Assembly (NCBI RefSeq): GCF_900113745.1 | Contig: NZ_FOQL01000002.1 | Location: 124,001-188,000, forward strand | Direction: 5' to 3' | DNA length: 64,000 nucleotides | DNA from: Pseudomonas guineae | GTDB lineage: Bacteria; Pseudomonadota; Gammaproteobacteria; Pseudomonadales; Pseudomonadaceae | Shown here: in pieces, positions 60,784 to 64,000 of the stretch | Layout of the letters: each line of letters opens with the position of its first letter | How positions within the stretch are numbered: the first letter of the stretch is position 1 | Notes under the pieces: model-generated | Database searches by the model: none | What the model was told of the DNA's origin: nothing | The model's input: only the letters and a program-made list of their open reading frames with translations | Position numbers and translations under genes: made by a program

Positions 60784-62172
60784 TTAGAGCTCGGTATCGG
60801 CTTTCAGACCAATCTTGAACTGGTTGATGTAGGCGTTGGGCTTGCGTCCGTCGTAGGTCAGGCCATCGATAAACTCATTGGTCGGCGCGCGAAAGCCTTC
60901 TTCGTTGGCTGGCGGGAAGTCCGCAGCTTTGGCCTTGCCTTCGGCAATTAGCTCATCCGCGGCGCTGCGATACACCGCCGGCAGATACACCTGCTTGGCA
61001 ATGTCGAAGTACCAGCTATCCGGTTTGACATCGCCAACTTGGCCCCAGCGACGCATCTGCGTCAGGTACCAGATGGCGTCGGAGTAGTAGGGGTACGTGG
61101 CGTTGTAGCGGAAGAACACGTTGAAATCCGGTACGTCGCGAATATCACCTTTTTCGTATTCGAAGGTGCCAGTCATCGAGTTGGCAATTACCTTGGCATC
61201 TGCGCCGACGTATTCAGGACGCGAAAGAATCTGTACGGCTTCAGCGCGGTTGGCATTGTTGTTTTCATCCAGCCACATGCCGGCGCGTATAAGAGCCTTG
61301 ATCAGGCGCTTGTGGGTTTCCGGGTTGGCGTCAGCCCAGCCTTTGGAAACGCCAAGCACTTTTTCCGGATTGTTCTTCCATATCTCGTAGTCGGTGATAA
61401 CCGGAACGCCGATACCCTTGAACACAGCGGCCTGGTTCCAAGGTTCACCCACGCTATAACCATCGATGGTGCCGGCTTCGAGGGTGGCCGGCATTTGCGG
61501 TGGTGGTGTTACCGAAAGCAGGACGTCGGCATTCAGCGTGCCGGTAATATCGCCCTTGGCCGGTGCATAGAAACCAGGGCTGATACCACCCGCGGCCAGC
61601 CAGTAGCGCAGCTCATAGTTGTGGGTGGAAACCGGGAAGACCATGCCCAGGTTGAAGGGCTTGCCTTTGGCTTTGTACTGCTCAATCACCGGCTTCAGAG
61701 CGTCGGCCTTGATTGGGTGCACCGGCTTGCCGTTTTCCATCGGCACATGTTTCTTCATTTCCTCCCACACGGCATTGGACATGGTGATGCCGTTGCCGTT
61801 GAGGTCCATGGAAAAGGCGGTGACGATGTCGGCCTTGGTGCCGAAGCCGATGGTGGCGCCTAAAGGCTGGCCTGCAAGCATGTGGGCACCGTCGAGTTCG
61901 CCGGTGATCACGCGGTCCAGCAACACCTTCCAGTTGGCCTGCGCCTCCAAAGTGACGTAGAGGCCTTCATCTTCGAAGAAGCCCTTTTCGTAAGCGATGG
62001 CCAGCGGTGCCATATCGGTGAGCTTGATAAAGCCGAGTTTGAGTTCGTCTTTTTCCAATTCGGCAGCGAGGCTTATCTGCAGGCTTAGCGGGTTGAGTAA
62101 CAGCGCAGCGGCACAGCCGAAGCCAACCAAGGTTTTTTTCAGTAACGAACGGCGAGCATTGAAATGACGCAT
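60784..62172 (-). CDS. nrtA: Nitrate-binding protein of ABC transporter (NrtA/CmpA family)
   Basis: 462 residues. The N terminus carries a twin-arginine-like signal ([20 protein letters not shown] then SLQISLAAE), consistent with Tat export and periplasmic location. The mature part matches the NrtA/SsuA-like family: [55 protein letters not shown], and [13 protein letters not shown]. It is the first gene of nrtABD and follows a sigma-54 promoter and ANTAR-type leader. It could bind nitrate, nitrite or cyanate; context favours nitrate. Confidence 0.92.
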   Translation of the reverse strand: MRHFNARRSLLKKTLVGFGCAAALLLNPLSLQISLAAELEKDELKLGFIKLTDMAPLAIAYEKGFFEDEGLYVTLEAQANWKVLLDRVITGELDGAHMLAGQPLGATIGFGTKADIVTAFSMDLNGNGITMSNAVWEEMKKHVPMENGKPVHPIKADALKPVIEQYKAKGKPFNLGMVFPVSTHNYELRYWLAAGGISPGFYAPAKGDITGTLNADVLLSVTPPPQMPATLEAGTIDGYSVGEPWNQAAVFKGIGVPVITDYEIWKNNPEKVLGVSKGWADANPETHKRLIKALIRAGMWLDENNNANRAEAVQILSRPEYVGADAKVIANSMTGTFEYEKGDIRDVPDFNVFFRYNATYPYYSDAIWYLTQMRRWGQVGDVKPDSWYFDIAKQVYLPAVYRSAADELIAEGKAKAADFPPANEEGFRAPTNEFIDGLTYDGRKPNAYINQFKIGLKADTEL

Positions 62173-62194
62173 GGTGATTCCTCAAGTCTCAGAA

Positions 62195-62254
62195 ACGAAA
62201 AAAGACGTCAACGGTCAACGCTGCCAGCTAGGACAGGTTGCCTTTGACGTCTTT
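62195..62254 (-). terminator. Leader terminator of the nrt operon
   Basis: AAAGACGTCAA pairs with TTGACGTCTTT. Inner pairing GGCAAC/GTTGACC is imperfect. A T run follows on the - strand (TTTTTTCG), 23 bp before the nrtA start. Confidence 0.85.
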
Positions 62255-62287
62255 GTCTATTCGTCCCGATCACCGCCGTTGGCGATC
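62246..62287 (-). promoter_or_regulatory. ANTAR/NasT-type stem-loop leader of nrtA
   Basis: In the - strand RNA: hairpin 1 (62268-62287), stem GATCGCC/GGTGATC (one G.U), hexaloop AACGGC; hairpin 2 (62246-62257), stem GAC/GTC, hexaloop AAAGAC. Both loops have A1 and G4. The second hairpin shares AAAGACGTC with the terminator's 5' arm, so pairing of one prevents the other. Its three-base stem is short. Confidence 0.72.
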
Positions 62288-62319
62288 TGAAGACGGGTGT
62301 AAGGTCTTGAGAGGGTCAG

Positions 62320-62335
62320 TGCAAGGGGCTTGCCA
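62320..62335 (-). promoter_or_regulatory. Sigma-54 promoter of the nrt operon
   Basis: - strand TGGCAAGCCCCTTGCA, one change from TGGCAC-N5-TTGCA. A start near 62308 leaves about 20 nt before the first ANTAR hairpin. GGTGCCACACGTGC at 62346-62359 may be an activator site. The region up to 62663 has AT-rich sequence (about 62380-62470) and no gene. Confidence 0.7.
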
Positions 62336-62663
62336 GCTTTGTAAGGTGCCACACGTGCTATTGCATATAGGTCCTAAAGAGACCTCTATTGATTCTCGGA
62401 TAGTTGATTAAACTTATTTAAATACAAGTCGTTAGGATCGAAACCTAATTATTTTTTTAGTTATTGAATAAATACCTGATCCGTTACTCAACGCTTATCT
62501 GCCAGCTCAAACGGGCACCATCGCGAACCATAGTCGTGCAGCTAAGCGCATGCTTGAACGCTTTTGGTTCGCTGGGTTTGGGTGCGAGGGCGACGCTGCG
62601 CATCACCTCATTTAGCTAGCGTCTTCATACACGGGCTGTGTAGGCGCACTGCTCGCTGCAGCG

Positions 62664-62981
62664 TTACTGCGCAGCGGGTCGGCGCTGCGCTTCTTCGGTG
62701 AACTCCTTTAGCCAGCGCAGCACCTCAACTGCTTCCCAGCGCGTGGGGTCAAACATGGCGTAGGCCAGGCCCTGGTAACCGACCACATCCAACTGGCGGT
62801 GATACCCGGCACGCTGCAGTAAAGCTTCGATCTCCGCAAAGCAGGTGTTGAAGTGCACCCGGTTAAACGGTGTTTTGCCCTCGGTGACGATACCTTCAAG
62901 CTGCAATTCATTGACGGTGACCCGGACTTTTTCCAGGGGCATGCGGTTTACGCTGTGTTTCAACTGCAGTACGTCGAGCAT
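62664..62981 (-). CDS. Hypothetical protein
   Basis: 105 residues starting MLDVLQLKHSVNRMPLEKVR. It contains GYQGLAYAMFDPTRWEAVEVLRWLKEF, a helical C-terminal end, and no signal peptide. CAGGAGTA lies before the ATG. I do not recognise a domain. Its neighbours are the nrt operon and a lipoprotein gene on the other strand; nothing suggests a link. Confidence 0.65.
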   Translation of the reverse strand: MLDVLQLKHSVNRMPLEKVRVTVNELQLEGIVTEGKTPFNRVHFNTCFAEIEALLQRAGYHRQLDVVGYQGLAYAMFDPTRWEAVEVLRWLKEFTEEAQRRPAAQ

Positions 62982-63189
62982 CTGGATACTCCTGTTAACC
63001 CCTTGTATGGGCCGTATTCAGGGTTGCGTGGTTGGCTGGGTGACGTGGCCAATGGTAACTGAAAAGCACTGTACAAATAAACAGTATTCGATAATAGTAA
63101 GTCCATGGCCTTAGTCGGCACCCACTCGATTACGCCCGTCATTCGTGCGAAAGCGAGTGGCGACAGGCACTGCAAAGGAGTCACTGACA

Positions 63190-63582
63190 ATGCAACAGAT
63201 GCTCATGACAATTGTGCTGTTCAGCCTTTTGGCCGGCTGTGCGCAACCGCAGCTTGATCAACCCAAAGCCAATGGCACCTATTTGGTGATCGAGAACAGC
63301 CAGGCCTGGGCCGTACTTGTATTCGACGGCATGCGTGTCGAAGAGCGTGGCACGGTGGTGGATGTGATCAAGCAACCTAATCAGGGCTCTGCTGTCGCGG
63401 CCAGTTATGTGATCGATACAGCTAACTGCGGGCGTGTGCAGTGGTTGAGCGAACGCTCGGATGCGGCCGATGGCCTAACCAATCGGATGTCGCTGCACAG
63501 CAGTAGCCAGCTGGGACAACGCGACTGTGTGATTACTGATGGCCTGAGCCGGGTGTGGACAGTGCTGGATTATTCGGGCTGA
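63190..63582 (+). CDS. Putative lipoprotein of unknown function
   Basis: 130 residues from the ATG at 63190 (AAGGAG upstream). The lipobox LLAGC follows a short hydrophobic stretch (MLMTIVLFSLLAGC), so a lipoprotein is likely. The mature part has a beta-rich look (YLVIENSQAWAVLVFDGMR, YVIDTANCGRVQWLSE) with one Cys pair (NCGRV and RDCVI). Family unknown. A bidirectional terminator stands after the stop. Confidence 0.75.
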   Translation: MQQMLMTIVLFSLLAGCAQPQLDQPKANGTYLVIENSQAWAVLVFDGMRVEERGTVVDVIKQPNQGSAVAASYVIDTANCGRVQWLSERSDAADGLTNRMSLHSSSQLGQRDCVITDGLSRVWTVLDYSG

Positions 63583-63590
63583 AGCGTCAG

Positions 63591-63610
63591 AGGGCACCCT
63601 TAGGTGCCCT
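63591..63610. terminator. Bidirectional terminator
   Basis: AGGGCACC / GGTGCCCT with a CTTA loop, in the 36-bp gap between two convergent genes. The U-tract is weak. Confidence 0.6.
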
Positions 63611-63618
63611 CCGTGTGA

Positions 63619-64000
63619 TTACTCGCTGTCTGCCTTGGCCTTGTGCCCGGGTAACACGCCATCAGCGCGGAACATGCTCTTAATCCCGCGAATCGCCTGG
63701 CGGGTGCGATCCTGGTTTTCGATCAGGGCAAAGCGCACATGGTCATCGCCGTAATCACCGAAGCCAATGCCTGGGGAGACGCAGACCTTGGCTTCCAGCA
63801 GCAGCTTCTTCGCGAACTCCAGAGAGCCGAGATGAGCGTATTGCTGAGGGATTTTGGCCCAGACATACATCGAGGCTTTCGGGTTCTCAACCATCCAGCC
63901 CAGTTCATGTAGGCCCTTGACCAGCAAGTTGCGACGTTGGCGGTACTGCTCGGCGATATCGCGCACGCATTGCTGGTCGCCTTCCAGTGCCGCGATGGCC
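63619..64000 (-). CDS. alaC: Class I/II aminotransferase, C-terminal part (alanine transaminase AlaC-like)
   Basis: The visible 127 residues are the C terminus of a PLP-dependent aminotransferase whose N-terminal part lies beyond the window: QYRQRRNLLVKGLHELGW, SMYVWAKIP, VCVSPGIGFGDYGDDHVRFA (with the phosphate-contact Arg) and ENQDRTRQAIRGIKSMF. This end matches the alanine/LL-diaminopimelate aminotransferase branch found in pseudomonads. The lysine that binds PLP is not in view. Substrate assignment is moderate. Confidence 0.75.
   Translation of the reverse strand, partial: AIAALEGDQQCVRDIAEQYRQRRNLLVKGLHELGWMVENPKASMYVWAKIPQQYAHLGSLEFAKKLLLEAKVCVSPGIGFGDYGDDHVRFALIENQDRTRQAIRGIKSMFRADGVLPGHKAKADSE

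Noticed and set aside
1..64000. tRNA, rRNA or insertion sequence genes
   Set aside because: I looked in the intergenic stretches and saw no cloverleaf, rRNA segment or transposase frame. A tRNA scan would settle it.

Overview
The window looks like a Pseudomonas chromosome of moderate GC. The evidence is the cmaX-cfrX-cmpX-sigX-oprF cluster, rmf beside rlmKL, the nirB-nirD-nasC-cobA operon with a fused PP2C/kinase and nasA, and several intergenic repeat families typical of the genus. Gene order from about 28 kb to 57 kb follows what I recall of the P. aeruginosa PA1766-PA1783 region, except that a methylcitrate (prp) operon sits between the ATP-grasp/transglutaminase/protease trio and ppsR-ppsA. 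The species is not identified.

Layout. 1-6 kb: 3' part of a giant type I secreted RTX adhesin with two von Willebrand A domains. 6-17.6 kb: housekeeping genes (pyrD, rmf, rlmKL, mnmC, greB, a YbbAP-type ABC system). 17.6-24.8 kb: tesA, split and rebuilt by a roughly 6.6-kb integrative element. 25-31 kb: L,D-transpeptidase, pabB, and a conserved ATP-grasp / inactive-transglutaminase / retropepsin-like trio. 31-38 kb: prpR-prpB-prpC-acnD-prpF, for propionate (2-methylcitrate cycle). 38-42.8 kb: ppsR, ppsA and an alpha/beta hydrolase. 43-47.5 kb: rraA-like gene and the cell-envelope stress cluster ending in oprF. 47.6-62.5 kb: nitrate assimilation, read leftward: an NrtABC-type ABC transporter, the NasA MFS transporter, a phosphatase-kinase fusion, NADH nitrite reductase (nirBD), nitrate reductase (nasC) and cobA, which makes the precursor of the siroheme that NirB needs. 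62.6-64 kb: small genes and the end of an aminotransferase.

Two things stand out. First, the element inside tesA has a tyrosine integrase, matching att repeats, possible integrase arm sites, and a compact leftward operon of small unknown genes. That operon ends in a protein that looks to me like a phage coat protein, then a strong terminator. No terminase, portal, tail or replication gene is recognisable. This may be an undescribed minimal phage or satellite-like element. The capsid call is pattern recognition and unproven.

Second, all three nitrate transcription units (nirB operon, nasA, nrtABC) share one control layout that I could read in the sequence: a sigma-54 -24/-12 promoter, then tandem stem-loops with A1/G4 hexaloops (the ANTAR/NasT target signature), then an intrinsic terminator. 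The second stem-loop carries the same core, GACAAAGRCGTC, in all three, and it overlaps the terminator's 5' arm. This points to antitermination by a NasT-type protein, although nasT itself is not in the window.
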